The translations under genes and the position numbers were made by a program. A stretch of DNA of 37,713 bases from an uncultured Prevotella sp. (GTDB taxonomy: Bacteria; Bacteroidota; Bacteroidia; Bacteroidales; Bacteroidaceae): the NCBI GenBank assembly GCA_944321645.1, contig CALUMB010000019.1, forward strand, positions 1 through 37,713. The letters run 5' to 3'. Below, piece by piece: positions 17,213 to 25,860 of this stretch. The notes under the pieces were generated by a model that was given only the letters and a program-made list of their open reading frames with translations, was not told the origin of the DNA and did no database searches. Every line of letters begins with the position of its first letter. Position 1 is the first letter of the stretch.

Positions 17213-18139
17213 TCAGCGACGACGCTTCATGCCCACCAGCGCTACGCTGAGCAGTATCACGGCCAGCCCGCAAAGCTGCACCGCCGTGACCCGCTCGCCC
17301 CCAAAGCCCGCCCCTATGGCCACGGCCACCACGGGGTTTACGTAGGCATGGGTGGCCACCTCGGCTGCGGGGCGCACGCCGAGCAGCCACACATAGGCCG
17401 TATAGGCGAGCGTAGAGCCGCAAACCACAAGGTAGGCCAGCGCCGCCCACGCCCGGCGTGGCACCATGCCAAAGTCGGTATGGCGCAAGTCGTCGCCGAC
17501 TGCCGCGCAAAGCCAGAACGCCGCGCTGGCCGTAAGCATCTGCCACGCCGCCCCGGCAAAGCCGCCCGACGGGCCGCCGCCAGAGCGATACTTGGTGTAG
17601 AGCGTTCCAAGCGCCCACGACACGCACCCGCACACAAGCAAGGCCATGCCGCGCCAACCATCTTGTTCGCCGCCGGGAGCGTCGCCCAGCTGCTCCACGT
17701 AGAGCATGGCCACGCCCGCAAAGCCGAGCAATATGCCGGCCACGGCGGCTGGATTGCGCAGCGTCTGCCGCCACGCAGGCACGTCGAGGAGCATTATCCA
17801 CACCGCTGTCGACGATGCCACTATGGCCACGAGGCTGCTGCTGACGTAGCGTTGGGCGAGCATTATCACGGCCATGTCTACGAAGAGCAGCACAAGCCCG
17901 CTCACAGCCGACCGCCACACCAATGCCCGCCGCCACACGCGCTCGCCCCTTGCGGCGCAAAGCGCGAGCAGCAACAGGCCCGCCGCCGAGAAGCGGAGCG
18001 CACCGAGGAGCATCGGCGGCAGCCCATCGAGGGCCACGCCGATGAAGAAATAGGTGGAGCCCCACACCACGTAGACGAGGAAGTAGGCCACGGCTATCGC
18101 CGCCGGCGAGGCTGCCCGTGTGTTGTCTGCTGCGCTCAT
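17213..18139 (-). CDS. EamA/DMT-family transporter (YedA-like)
   Basis: A 308-residue protein with ten hydrophobic segments in two EamA repeats, the usual drug/metabolite transporter layout. AIAVAYFLVYVVWGSTYFFI opens the first repeat, and the second starts near GMALLVCGCVSWALGTLYTKY. ATHAYVNPVVAVAIG near the C-terminus is typical of YedA/RhaT-like exporters. The exported compound is unknown. The frame continues upstream to 18676, but the ATG at 18139 gives the normal length and N-terminus. It follows the DUF3737 gene by 38 bp on the same strand, so the two may be one operon, though no functional link is known. Confidence 0.88.
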   Translation of the reverse strand: MSAADNTRAASPAAIAVAYFLVYVVWGSTYFFIGVALDGLPPMLLGALRFSAAGLLLLALCAARGERVWRRALVWRSAVSGLVLLFVDMAVIMLAQRYVSSSLVAIVASSTAVWIMLLDVPAWRQTLRNPAAVAGILLGFAGVAMLYVEQLGDAPGGEQDGWRGMALLVCGCVSWALGTLYTKYRSGGGPSGGFAGAAWQMLTASAAFWLCAAVGDDLRHTDFGMVPRRAWAALAYLVVCGSTLAYTAYVWLLGVRPAAEVATHAYVNPVVAVAIGAGFGGERVTAVQLCGLAVILLSVALVGMKRRR

Positions 18140-18177
18140 TGCTCTTTCTGGTGCGTAAAGCCTCCATGCCTGTGGCC

Positions 18178-19023
18178 TCAGCCGCGCGTCTCTATCACGC
18201 AGTCGGCGGGCTGGCGTATGTTCTCGTCGATGGTTACGGAGCCTATCTCGTCGGCCACTATGCGCCCCGACATGGGGTTCTTTATGTTGGTTATCGCGCC
18301 GCGTATGTCGGCCTGCACGGTGGAGTACTCGAAGGCGCGGTCGCAGTCGGGGCCGAAGGTGCAGTTCTCCAGCACCAGGTCGTGGGCGTAGCAGAGCGGC
18401 TGCTCGCCCGTTATGTGGCAGTTGACGAGGCGCAAATTGTGCGAGTGCCAGCCTATGTATTCGCCGTTGAGCACGGAGTCGTACACGGTGACGTTCTCCA
18501 CCTCCCAGAAAGCGTCCTTGGTGGTGATGCGGGCATTGCGCAGCTCCACGTTCTTGACATACTGGAACACATACTTGCTGTCGCTCTCCAGCCCGTCTAT
18601 GCGTATGTCGCTGCTGAACATGAAGGGGTAAGTGCCGCCATGCAGCTTTAGGTTCTTCGCCCTTATGCCCTTGCACCGCCAGAACACCTCGTCGGCGTCG
18701 GTCATCTCGACGTTCTCCAAGTCAAGTTCCTCCATCTCGCGGAACATCTTCGGCGCGTCAATCTTCGTGTCGCGCATCGTCAGGTGGTCGGAGTACCACA
18801 AGGCGGAGCGGCCCCCCACGTCGAAGTAGCAGCGGTCGATGGTGAAGCCGTGCACGTGCCAGAAGGGGTAGTTGCCCTCGAAGCGGCAGTTTGTGGCCAC
18901 AATGTTGCTGCACTCCTTTATGGCCGACTCGCCCTCGCGTATGGTCACGTTGTCGAGGTGCAGGTCGTGCGAGGCGAACAGCGGACGCTCGCCTCCAAAC
19001 TCGGTGTTGCTGATAGTCTTCAT
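18178..19023 (-). CDS. DUF3737 family protein, beta-helix-like repeats
   Basis: A 281-residue protein of the DUF3737 family, function unknown. The sequence is a run of repeats of about 20-22 residues with alternating hydrophobic positions, such as NVTVYDSVLNGEYIGWHSHN and NLRLVNCHITGEQPLCYAHD, which suggests a right-handed beta-helix (pectin-lyase-like) fold. No catalytic acid cluster of a polysaccharide lyase stands out. MKTISNTEFGGERPLFASHD is the usual N-terminus of the family, so 19023 is chosen; an in-frame ATG also exists at 19038. No signal peptide. It lies immediately upstream of the EamA transporter gene. Confidence 0.8.
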   Translation of the reverse strand: MKTISNTEFGGERPLFASHDLHLDNVTIREGESAIKECSNIVATNCRFEGNYPFWHVHGFTIDRCYFDVGGRSALWYSDHLTMRDTKIDAPKMFREMEELDLENVEMTDADEVFWRCKGIRAKNLKLHGGTYPFMFSSDIRIDGLESDSKYVFQYVKNVELRNARITTKDAFWEVENVTVYDSVLNGEYIGWHSHNLRLVNCHITGEQPLCYAHDLVLENCTFGPDCDRAFEYSTVQADIRGAITNIKNPMSGRIVADEIGSVTIDENIRQPADCVIETRG

Positions 19024-19141
19024 TGTCTGTATCGTCATTTTTGTGTCATCGTTCTTCTTTCCATGCCGCGCCGCCCGCATTTTGCGCACTGCGCTCGCCT
19101 TTCTCACGCAACGACGGCAGCAACGGCACTCTTTCACGCTG

Positions 19142-19149
19142 CAAAATTA
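19142..19149 (-). promoter_or_regulatory. -7 box upstream of the DUF3737 gene
   Basis: TAATTTTG on the minus strand matches TAnnTTTG about 120 bp before the chosen start. No -33 box at normal spacing. The rest of the gap 19024-19265 shows no gene; the change to AT-rich sequence begins here. Confidence 0.4.
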
Positions 19150-19265
19150 CAACATTCCCCCGACTTACGGCATAACCAAATTACCGATGTTGCGCCCACG
19201 ATTACTTGTTTGGGATTCTTTAAGCCCCGTTTAGGATTTATTTTGAAACATCGTGATGCAAGAAA

Positions 19266-20948
19266 TCAAAAGCCACATTTACCGATAGCGAGCCTTTCAA
19301 TCTGCCTGATATAATATTTTTCGCGGACGGAGAAGCCTCCCATGCATCCACCAGCGCGATTCATAAAGTCCACCGCTATGCGCCTCGCATCTTTTTCAAA
19401 ATCGTTTCGCAACAGAAACGCCACCCAACAATATGTAGCTTCCGCGTCTAATGGCGTCATGTTTGCCGCAATAGCCAAGCTTTTCTTGGCTCCATTAATG
19501 TCGCCACCATCTTCTTGCATATTGGCAAGGGCCAAAAGAAAAGACTCGCCAGTGTAACATCTTTCAGCCCTGCGCAACAACTTATATGCAGACTCCTTGT
19601 CGCCTGAATTGAATTCCAATTCCGCATACGAAGCCAAGAAGCGACCATTGTCTTTGAGCAGCTGACATATTGCCGCATAACCACTCCTTGCCGAATCGGC
19701 TTCTTCCGCATTGCGCCTTGCCTCATTCCACTTTTTTTGGCACACACAACCTGCCGCACAAAATACAGCAACAGTCGTAAATGCAACTGCCCCAAGCATC
19801 CTAAAAGCATTTCTCTTAAGGCTGAACGCTGAAATTTTATGCGCATATAAGTTTACGGCACTGCCGCATAATACCACGTACAAAGACATCAACGGAGAAA
19901 TGGCAAACGGAAAATACGACAAAGACAGAATCTGGAACGTAAGGAAAGGATAAAACAACGCCGAATTGTTGGCGGCAAGCATCCTAAGCATCAATGCCAC
20001 TGCCGCAGCATACACAACCAACGCCACAACTCCAAACGTAACGCCAACCCAGAGAAATTCGTTGTAAGGTGAATCCACATAGCCGTAATTCAAGGCGGAG
20101 GCGATGGAGGGGTGGCTGATTGTAAACTGTGCCTGCTGCTCCATGTAATGCTTGCTGAAGGCATGGATGCCCCAGCCGAACGGCTTCTCTGCCATCATCC
20201 ACAGCGAGACAATCCATATATACACACGCCCCAGGAACGACGCCGGATGCCAAGCCACCAAAATTGCGAAACCGGCCACAGCCACAAGGCACACGGCCAA
20301 AACCACAGACTTGCCTACGCGCCATCTCCTCAGGCAATAAACCGCCAATGTAGCCACAGTGGCCACTATGGCCGTTCGTGACTGCAACAGCACAAACAGA
20401 CCAAACACAAGTAGCAATGCCACAAACCGCAACTTTGCATGCTTGCCTGACAAATAGCAGGCCGGCAACAGCGCCGACAGGTAAGCGGAAAGCATATCGG
20501 GATTGCCAAACGACCCGCCCACGCGAAAATAACTATGATAGTTTGGCACTACCCCCGCCATTTGCAAAAGGCACACAGCGAGATGCACCACCAACACCAC
20601 CGGGCAAAGGAAAGCACCCCACCCAATGTACCTATGTATGTCGGAGCACCTTACAAAGCAATAGAAGGCAACCCACACCATCATAGGTGTCAGCGTCAAC
20701 ACATCTACGTTGCCTACACAACGGTACAAATACATTGCAGCGAGCAAGGCCACAGCAACGTCAAACACTGTTATCCTTAAAGTGCAAGGTTTTGCATCCC
20801 CGCCATTGCCAACTACATACATCAGCAGCATAATGGCAAATGATGCCTCAAACGCTAACAGCTTGACAATCGCGTTGCCGTTCAGTTCATGCGAAAAGGT
20901 TGCGAACGAAACCAAGAAAAGCAACGCCCAACATATCCTTGCTCTCAT
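19266..20948 (-). CDS. O-antigen ligase/polymerase-like membrane protein with C-terminal TPR-like part
   Basis: A 560-residue protein. The first two thirds hold ten or more hydrophobic segments with the Wzy/WaaL signature FRVGGSFGNPDMLSAYLSAL and, after it, a large loop containing YVDSPYNEFLWVGVTFG. These proteins transfer or polymerise lipid-linked glycans at the periplasmic face of the inner membrane, including O-glycosylation of proteins. From about residue 430 the sequence becomes helical repeats (AICQLLKDNGRFLASYAELE, ALANMQEDGGDINGAKKSL), resembling TPR units. A frame exists up to 21041, but it passes through a hairpin and overlaps the upstream gene; the ATG at 20948 is preferred. No glycosyltransferase or flippase genes flank it. 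AT-rich compared with earlier genes. Confidence 0.75.
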   Translation of the reverse strand: MRARICWALLFLVSFATFSHELNGNAIVKLLAFEASFAIMLLMYVVGNGGDAKPCTLRITVFDVAVALLAAMYLYRCVGNVDVLTLTPMMVWVAFYCFVRCSDIHRYIGWGAFLCPVVLVVHLAVCLLQMAGVVPNYHSYFRVGGSFGNPDMLSAYLSALLPACYLSGKHAKLRFVALLLVFGLFVLLQSRTAIVATVATLAVYCLRRWRVGKSVVLAVCLVAVAGFAILVAWHPASFLGRVYIWIVSLWMMAEKPFGWGIHAFSKHYMEQQAQFTISHPSIASALNYGYVDSPYNEFLWVGVTFGVVALVVYAAAVALMLRMLAANNSALFYPFLTFQILSLSYFPFAISPLMSLYVVLCGSAVNLYAHKISAFSLKRNAFRMLGAVAFTTVAVFCAAGCVCQKKWNEARRNAEEADSARSGYAAICQLLKDNGRFLASYAELEFNSGDKESAYKLLRRAERCYTGESFLLALANMQEDGGDINGAKKSLAIAANMTPLDAEATYCWVAFLLRNDFEKDARRIAVDFMNRAGGCMGGFSVREKYYIRQIERLAIGKCGF

Positions 20949-20970
20949 AAAAGCCAGATTTAAAAACATT

Positions 20971-20998
20971 AGAAGAGAGTGCCCGCGCACTCTCTTCT
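20971..20998 (-). terminator. Hairpin between the secreted-protein gene and the ligase gene
   Basis: AGAAGAGAGTGC and its exact inverse form a 12-bp stem with a 4-base loop. On the minus strand it lies 17 bp after the stop at 21016 and is followed by AATGTTTTT. It may end or attenuate transcription into the ligase gene. Confidence 0.65.
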
Positions 20999-21015
20999 GT
21001 GTAAAAAGAATCACA

Positions 21016-21792
21016 TTATTGAGCCTTTGCCCAAGCCTCAAAACGCGCCTTTACCTCGTCAAGAAGCTTCGGATGAGTAGAGTTTATGCAGTCTGTGACT
21101 TTCATACGCGCACGATAGGCGTCACTCTGTTCCAGTTTGTTTATTGCCTCAAGGTCTTCTAAAGTCACACTTTTTACGAAGTTGTTAAGTGCAATGTGTT
21201 TTAAAGCCTTTGCAATGTATGGAGAAATTTTCGCGAACAATTCTTTCTTTTCCCCATTGTCAGATTGCTGCATTTCGGAAAAAGCCCGTTTGAGTTCCGT
21301 TCCAAACGATCCCCAATAAGCATCAAACGCACGTTCATATTCTTCAGAGCATTGCGTCGCAGCCGGAAGTTCAGGCTCATTGCCTTTTGCTACCGCAACA
21401 ACAATATCAGGCATCGCATGAGCCATTTCGATTACTATTTGTGAGGTTACAGGTGGCAAATGTTTATTTGCCTCTATGATTTCCGGGCTTTTATATTGGG
21501 TAACAAGCTCTTTCAACTGCCCTTCCGTCATGTTATCCCTATAACATTGCAAAGTCAAATCAATAATATCGTCTGGAAGTTTTGAGCTGGAATATTTTTC
21601 AAAGTTGTCTGAATTGTACCATTTTGCATCTTTTTTCCCTTTTGATACATATTGTTTTAACGAATTGATTATAGCGGTTTGTTCAGACACATTTTCCATA
21701 ACCAATTGCCTTACCAGTTCACGATAGTTGTCGGCCATTGCATATGCACCACTAAATAAAAATAGTGCTACAACAAAAAAAATTTTTTTCAT
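21016..21792 (-). CDS. Secreted protein, DUF2059-like
   Basis: A 258-residue protein with a classical signal peptide (MKKIFFVVALFLFSGAYAMA, cleavage expected after residue 18 or 20). Beyond it the sequence is mostly helical. LKELVTQYKSPEIIEANKHL resembles the C-terminal motif of DUF2059 proteins, where a Tyr-x-Ser/Thr-Pro-Glu block is conserved; this assignment is tentative and function is unknown. Four cysteines are absent or scattered, and there is no lipobox, so it should be periplasmic or released. It begins 15 bp after the glycine-zipper lipoprotein gene and is surely co-transcribed with it. AT-rich codon use, unlike genes before 19 kb. Confidence 0.65.
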   Translation of the reverse strand: MKKIFFVVALFLFSGAYAMADNYRELVRQLVMENVSEQTAIINSLKQYVSKGKKDAKWYNSDNFEKYSSSKLPDDIIDLTLQCYRDNMTEGQLKELVTQYKSPEIIEANKHLPPVTSQIVIEMAHAMPDIVVAVAKGNEPELPAATQCSEEYERAFDAYWGSFGTELKRAFSEMQQSDNGEKKELFAKISPYIAKALKHIALNNFVKSVTLEDLEAINKLEQSDAYRARMKVTDCINSTHPKLLDEVKARFEAWAKAQ

Positions 21793-21807
21793 ATTGCCTT
21801 TTATTCT

Positions 21808-22725
21808 TTAATTCAATATCTTGTCTACTATTTCACCGACAGAACTTGAAATGGCTCCTTCCTTGGCTGCACTACCTGCACCAGAAACGCCATCTATTAT
21901 AGCCCCAACTATCGCACCTGTCACAGCCCCCTCAACATCTGCATCTACAATATCATCTTTATTTTCGTCAATAAAATCTCCAATGTCATCAATCATTTCC
22001 GATGCCTTATCTATAAACCCACCACTTCTTGTAGTCACAGGCGGAACCAACCTACCTTTGCGAACAACAAAAGCATTCAAAAAGTCATCATTAAAACGGA
22101 CTAACAATTCTGGTTTTTTAAGAGCGATATACCATTTCATGTAATTCTCGTTCCAATATATGTAAGAATAATAGCAAGTGGCCGTTCCTGCATACACAGC
22201 CGCAGCATCTTCCTCCGGCAGGCACTGCTTTGCCTCTCTGTTCAATGCGTTCAATTTAACGAGAAGTTGTTCCGGTGTCATATCACCTTCAGCCAATATT
22301 GCATTTATTTTTCCTAAATACCCATAAGCAGGAGAACTTTCAACATTAACATTTCTTGTCTTAACAGATGATTTACGCCAAAAATATTTATCAACGACAG
22401 ATGAATCGTATCCCTTTTCAACGTAAAACTCTTTAAGACCCTTTGTCAAAATAGGAGCTACTGCTTCTTTTGATACCTTTAATGTATCATTGCCTATAAC
22501 ACGAGTATGCGCCTGATAATGTTGCCGTAACACCAAGAATGCGGCATCAAGTCCTTCATTGTGCTTAATGCCAACTTCCTTAAACTCATCTGGAATCATT
22601 AGTTCCCTGCTTTCAGCTGTAGAAAAGCTGTCACCGTCTGCATCCGCAGAGCAACTGTAAATTACACAGGCAAGCATTATCACTGCTAAACCAGCAAGAT
22701 AGTAAATAAATTTGTTTTTGGTCAT
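21808..22725 (-). CDS. Lipoprotein with glycine-zipper C-terminal tail
   Basis: A 305-residue protein of unrecognised family. The N-terminus is a lipoprotein signal with Cys25 in VIYSC (Cys20 in IMLAC is an alternative). The middle part (residues 40-220) is mixed and contains several Tyr and Trp residues. The tail, about residues 262-300, is acidic and then small-residue-rich, with GAVTGAIVGAIIDGVSGAG giving GxxxG spacing. Such glycine zippers occur in membrane-inserting peptides and in the core peptides of many class II bacteriocins, but here the peptide is the end of a larger lipoprotein and no export protease is adjacent. Co-transcribed with the secreted gene downstream. No clear promoter is seen in the 218-bp gap upstream of it. 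Confidence 0.6.
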   Translation of the reverse strand: MTKNKFIYYLAGLAVIMLACVIYSCSADADGDSFSTAESRELMIPDEFKEVGIKHNEGLDAAFLVLRQHYQAHTRVIGNDTLKVSKEAVAPILTKGLKEFYVEKGYDSSVVDKYFWRKSSVKTRNVNVESSPAYGYLGKINAILAEGDMTPEQLLVKLNALNREAKQCLPEEDAAAVYAGTATCYYSYIYWNENYMKWYIALKKPELLVRFNDDFLNAFVVRKGRLVPPVTTRSGGFIDKASEMIDDIGDFIDENKDDIVDADVEGAVTGAIVGAIIDGVSGAGSAAKEGAISSSVGEIVDKILN

Positions 22726-22943
22726 AATTCTTTTTTCTTTTGTTTGTCTTTATTTGATTGTTTTTGATGTCGGCTTTCGTTATCGACAGAGCCATCATAC
22801 TGCCGTCATGCGAACTAATTTTATTCATTCACACATAAACAGACTTGTTCAATTGCTTTAGAAATTTTTAATTAATGAAACAATCACAACCATGGGAAAG
22901 GGAGCAAACCTTATAAACAGCCATGATTTTCTATGCCGCACAA

Positions 22944-24929
22944 TTATCTGTAAATCTGTTTGCCGCCTTTATATTCAAAGATTCGTTCTGCCACCCCTTC
23001 AGTCCTGTTACGGAGCAACAACAAAGAATGCTTTGGAATGTTTCGGAACACAACAGAGTCAGCCTCAGCCACTTGTTTTCCTTGCGACACCCACAGGCCG
23101 TCCTTAAACACAAACAGCTCGTATGTGTCTCCGGGTTTCACGAAATTGTCGCGATTGCGTGGTGTGTACGTTATCTTGCCGATGCGAATCCTTTTGCCTA
23201 AATCCATACCGGCCCAACCGCCGCCAGCTGTTGGATGTACATAAGATGTGGTCGTTTTTCCATCGAACGCGCTTTTGAATGACAGCGGGCCTCTGTCGCC
23301 ATCGGCCGGGCCGATGATGGAGCCGCGCAACGGCTCTTCGTGGCCTGCCGCTGAGTAGAAGCCAACTTCGGCCACGTTGCAAAAACTGCCATCCTTACCT
23401 TTATAACGCACATACCTGTACTTCTTTTCAGCGGACAGCTGCACTTGCGTGGTGAGCCTTTGAGGGACTTCCGTTATCTCATAAAGCGTGTCTACTGTCT
23501 TGAATCCTGCATCGTTGCTTCCTTCAAACACGCCACCCACCATGCGCCAGATAAACGGCTCTGCCACCATGCCAAACTTGCTAAGCAACGTTACGTCCTC
23601 AACATCCTTCGCCGGGGTGTAATAAGTGACCAACAGCGTGTCTTTCTCCACGCGGAAGGGGTCTGTGACCATTGTCAGTTTCTTCCACTTTGCGTCATAC
23701 TTGCCAATGCAATACACAACTCCACCATGGCACGCATTAAACGCAATCGTGTCGTTTTTAAGTCGTGAAAAGTCGACGGGCATCCACGAATTACGGTTTG
23801 ACATACAAAGATACAGCAATTCGCCTGCCTTAAGGTTACTGTACGGTTTCAAGCGATTTACAGGTATCCTTAAATTCCAACTTTTGTCATGCGCATACGT
23901 GGAAGTCACGTCCACCATGCATGGACGTTGGAATGCAGGGTGGAGTTCGCCATTGGCGCAATCGGCCTGTGCAAGCATTTCACGATTGAGACTGTGGGTA
24001 AGCCTGTAAATTTTGCCATACTCATCGCGAAGCAAGCTGCACGGGAACACACGAGCCATCTTGTTGAAAATAGAGAAATAATAGCATTTGCCATCCGACC
24101 CCTTCACAAAGTTCACATAATGTGGCGCATTGTTGTCGCCACGCATCGGCAAATAATCAATGCCACAAGGCACACCGATGGCCCGGCAAACATAGACAAG
24201 CATATCTGAAAGGTCGAGGCAACTCCCGCCTCGCGTCTCGACAATGCCCGGCCCAACCCTTATGCCTGACGATATTTCGCCGGTAAAGTAATATGGGCGT
24301 TTCAATAGCGAGTCTAATATCACCGTGACAATGTATTCAGGCTTCTGCTTGTTGGAGTCATTTGGCAACGCATCAATGATAGGCTGAAACTGCCTGTATA
24401 TCTTTTCGCGCCATGGGTATATCGCCTCGTTGCCTACTCGGTATGGCAAGATATACTCGCAGAAGTCCTCGAAGCTGACATTTTTACACCACGGCTGCCC
24501 TTTCCATACTTTAAACGCCCAATCAATATTGTCTATAAGGAAATTTGGGTTTATGTAAATGTCGCTGAGGAAATACGGATTGTCCACTCCCCAATAGCCG
24601 TAACGCCTGACAACAGAGTCGCGGGCACGGAACTGCGAATAACGCCCCGTGCCAAAAAGCTCGTATGCCAAATGTTGCGGAGCCATGTCTGCAAAGGCAA
24701 CGCTCTCGTGGTAAGGTAAATTGTCGATGAGGAACTCTGCCGCGCGCAGTTTCTCTTCATCGCCTGCGTAATAGTCAAGCACCTGCTGCAAGTCCGGATT
24801 CATCGCCAAAATATCGCTGCGAGACACATAAACGGCATCCATAGGGGATGGCCTGTCAACATCACATCCAACGACTAAGCCGCCAATCAAGAATAAAAGC
24901 CATAAATATAAGGTTCTTTTCGTCTTCAT
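22944..24929 (-). CDS. Lipoprotein with transglutaminase-like and discoidin-like domains
   Basis: A 661-residue lipoprotein: signal MKTKRTLYLWLLFLIGGLVV followed by lipobox Cys22. Residues about 200-290 are a transglutaminase/protease-like core, with Cys237 in RGGSCLDLSDML and His270 in NNAPHYVNF; the third catalytic residue is less sure (an Asp or Asn just after, in GSDGKCYYFSIFN). These folds act as peptidases, cross-linkers or amidases. The last 150 residues look like an F5/8 type C (discoidin) sugar-binding domain, with GWAGMDLGKRIRIGKITYTP and KPGDTYELFVFKDGLW. The protein probably faces the periplasm or cell surface. It is the first gene of the minus-strand group, divergent from the LuxR-type regulator. 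Confidence 0.78.
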   Translation of the reverse strand: MKTKRTLYLWLLFLIGGLVVGCDVDRPSPMDAVYVSRSDILAMNPDLQQVLDYYAGDEEKLRAAEFLIDNLPYHESVAFADMAPQHLAYELFGTGRYSQFRARDSVVRRYGYWGVDNPYFLSDIYINPNFLIDNIDWAFKVWKGQPWCKNVSFEDFCEYILPYRVGNEAIYPWREKIYRQFQPIIDALPNDSNKQKPEYIVTVILDSLLKRPYYFTGEISSGIRVGPGIVETRGGSCLDLSDMLVYVCRAIGVPCGIDYLPMRGDNNAPHYVNFVKGSDGKCYYFSIFNKMARVFPCSLLRDEYGKIYRLTHSLNREMLAQADCANGELHPAFQRPCMVDVTSTYAHDKSWNLRIPVNRLKPYSNLKAGELLYLCMSNRNSWMPVDFSRLKNDTIAFNACHGGVVYCIGKYDAKWKKLTMVTDPFRVEKDTLLVTYYTPAKDVEDVTLLSKFGMVAEPFIWRMVGGVFEGSNDAGFKTVDTLYEITEVPQRLTTQVQLSAEKKYRYVRYKGKDGSFCNVAEVGFYSAAGHEEPLRGSIIGPADGDRGPLSFKSAFDGKTTTSYVHPTAGGGWAGMDLGKRIRIGKITYTPRNRDNFVKPGDTYELFVFKDGLWVSQGKQVAEADSVVFRNIPKHSLLLLRNRTEGVAERIFEYKGGKQIYR

Positions 24930-24947
24930 AACCTGTTATTTTTGTGA

Positions 24948-24955
24948 CAAAGTTA
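24948..24955 (-). promoter_or_regulatory. -7 box of the transglutaminase-discoidin gene
   Basis: TAACTTTG on the minus strand matches TAnnTTTG, 18 bp before the start codon. No -33 TTTG at the usual distance, which would fit a promoter needing an activator such as the divergent LuxR-type protein (inference). Confidence 0.5.
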
Positions 24956-24980
24956 TATTAAGCGCAAGTTTCCAGAATAA

Positions 24981-25030
24981 CACTTTTGTGTATTTCTGCC
25001 TGAAGCAGCATTAAAATCACCCTTTTGTGT
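24981..25030. promoter_or_regulatory. Direct repeat CTTTTGTGT in the divergent promoter region
   Basis: CTTTTGTGT occurs at 24983-24991 and again at 25022-25030, 39 bp apart, each preceded by CA or CAC. The repeats lie between the -7 boxes of the divergent lipoprotein and LuxR-type genes, so they could be a regulator binding site. This is position-based inference. Confidence 0.35.
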
Positions 25031-25094
25031 GTTAAACAAGCGTTAAAAACGGTCGTTTCAAACAGCAATAACGCCAAAACTAAGGATAAATTCT

Positions 25095-25102
25095 TATTTT
25101 TG
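25095..25102 (+). promoter_or_regulatory. -7 box of the LuxR-type regulator gene
   Basis: TATTTTTG matches TAnnTTTG, 23 bp before the ATG at 25126. No TTTG at the -33 position. Confidence 0.5.
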
Positions 25103-25125
25103 CACTCTACCAATAGCTTTTACCA

Positions 25126-25860
25126 ATGACTCATAACACAACAGACTACCAGCCTAAGCACGATACCGACTGGCACCGCATTCTTATCAACACCGTCAAG
25201 ACAATTGACAGAAACACCTACCAGTGCTTATACGTCGTTGACTTCACGCAAAGCAAATTCCTTTACGTTTCGGAGAATCTTGCAAAATATTGCGGCCATT
25301 ACATTCCCTCCACAAGCGACAGCTTTACATATAATGACTTCTTGCAGGCCTTGTCGGAAAAAGACAGGAAAACTGGCCATGAGATATTAGACAAAAAGAC
25401 ATTGCTTGCAAGCGGGTATAAGCCACAAGAACTTCTGGAATGCACAATAGCGTGCGACTTCAGCCTGAACGACGCAAGAAGAAAACGCATGATAAACCAA
25501 AAGCTATCTCCAATATCAATTGCCGAAGACGGAAGCATCGGTTTGGCCCTTGCGGTAATAGACATTTCAAGCACATACAAGCCGGGAAACATTGTATTGA
25601 GCAAAGCGGATGATGATTTTTACCTTAAATATTCCTTAGACACCCACAAATGGGAAAAGACGAAGAAATTCGCCCTAACGGAAACAGAACGCGACATACT
25701 GCGGCTTTCGGCACAAGGAATTACAATGGAAGGCATTGCAGACCTGCTATACAAATCGCTTGACACAATAAAGTCGCACAAAAGGAACTTGTTCGCAAAA
25801 ATCGGGGCAACAAACATTTCGCAAGCCCTCGCCAGCGCCACAAACTACGAACTGTTGTAA
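25126..25860 (+). CDS. LuxR-family transcription regulator with PAS-like sensor part
   Basis: A 244-residue DNA-binding protein. Residues about 175-240 form the LuxR helix-turn-helix: LTETERDILRLSAQGITMEG, then IADLLYKSLDTIKSHKRNLF. Residues about 30-150 resemble a PAS-like sensor (CLYVVDFTQSKFLYVSENLA, later LSPISIAEDGSIGLALAVID). No receiver Asp region or acyl-homoserine-lactone domain is seen. Bacteroidetes carry many PAS-LuxR proteins of this length, usually without known ligand. It is transcribed away from the transglutaminase-discoidin lipoprotein gene and shares a 196-bp upstream region with it, so control of that gene and its followers is likely. Cytoplasmic. Confidence 0.8.
   Translation: MTHNTTDYQPKHDTDWHRILINTVKTIDRNTYQCLYVVDFTQSKFLYVSENLAKYCGHYIPSTSDSFTYNDFLQALSEKDRKTGHEILDKKTLLASGYKPQELLECTIACDFSLNDARRKRMINQKLSPISIAEDGSIGLALAVIDISSTYKPGNIVLSKADDDFYLKYSLDTHKWEKTKKFALTETERDILRLSAQGITMEGIADLLYKSLDTIKSHKRNLFAKIGATNISQALASATNYELL

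Noticed and set aside
15742-18391. Long plus-strand open frames (over 400 codons each) opposite the DUF418 and EamA genes
   Set aside because: They are antisense to clear membrane-protein genes in GC-rich DNA and have His/Arg/Gln-rich, low-complexity products with no family-like motif.
19266-25860. A full capsule or O-antigen locus around the WaaL-like gene
   Set aside because: No glycosyltransferase, flippase or sugar-nucleotide gene is present in the surrounding 6 kb.
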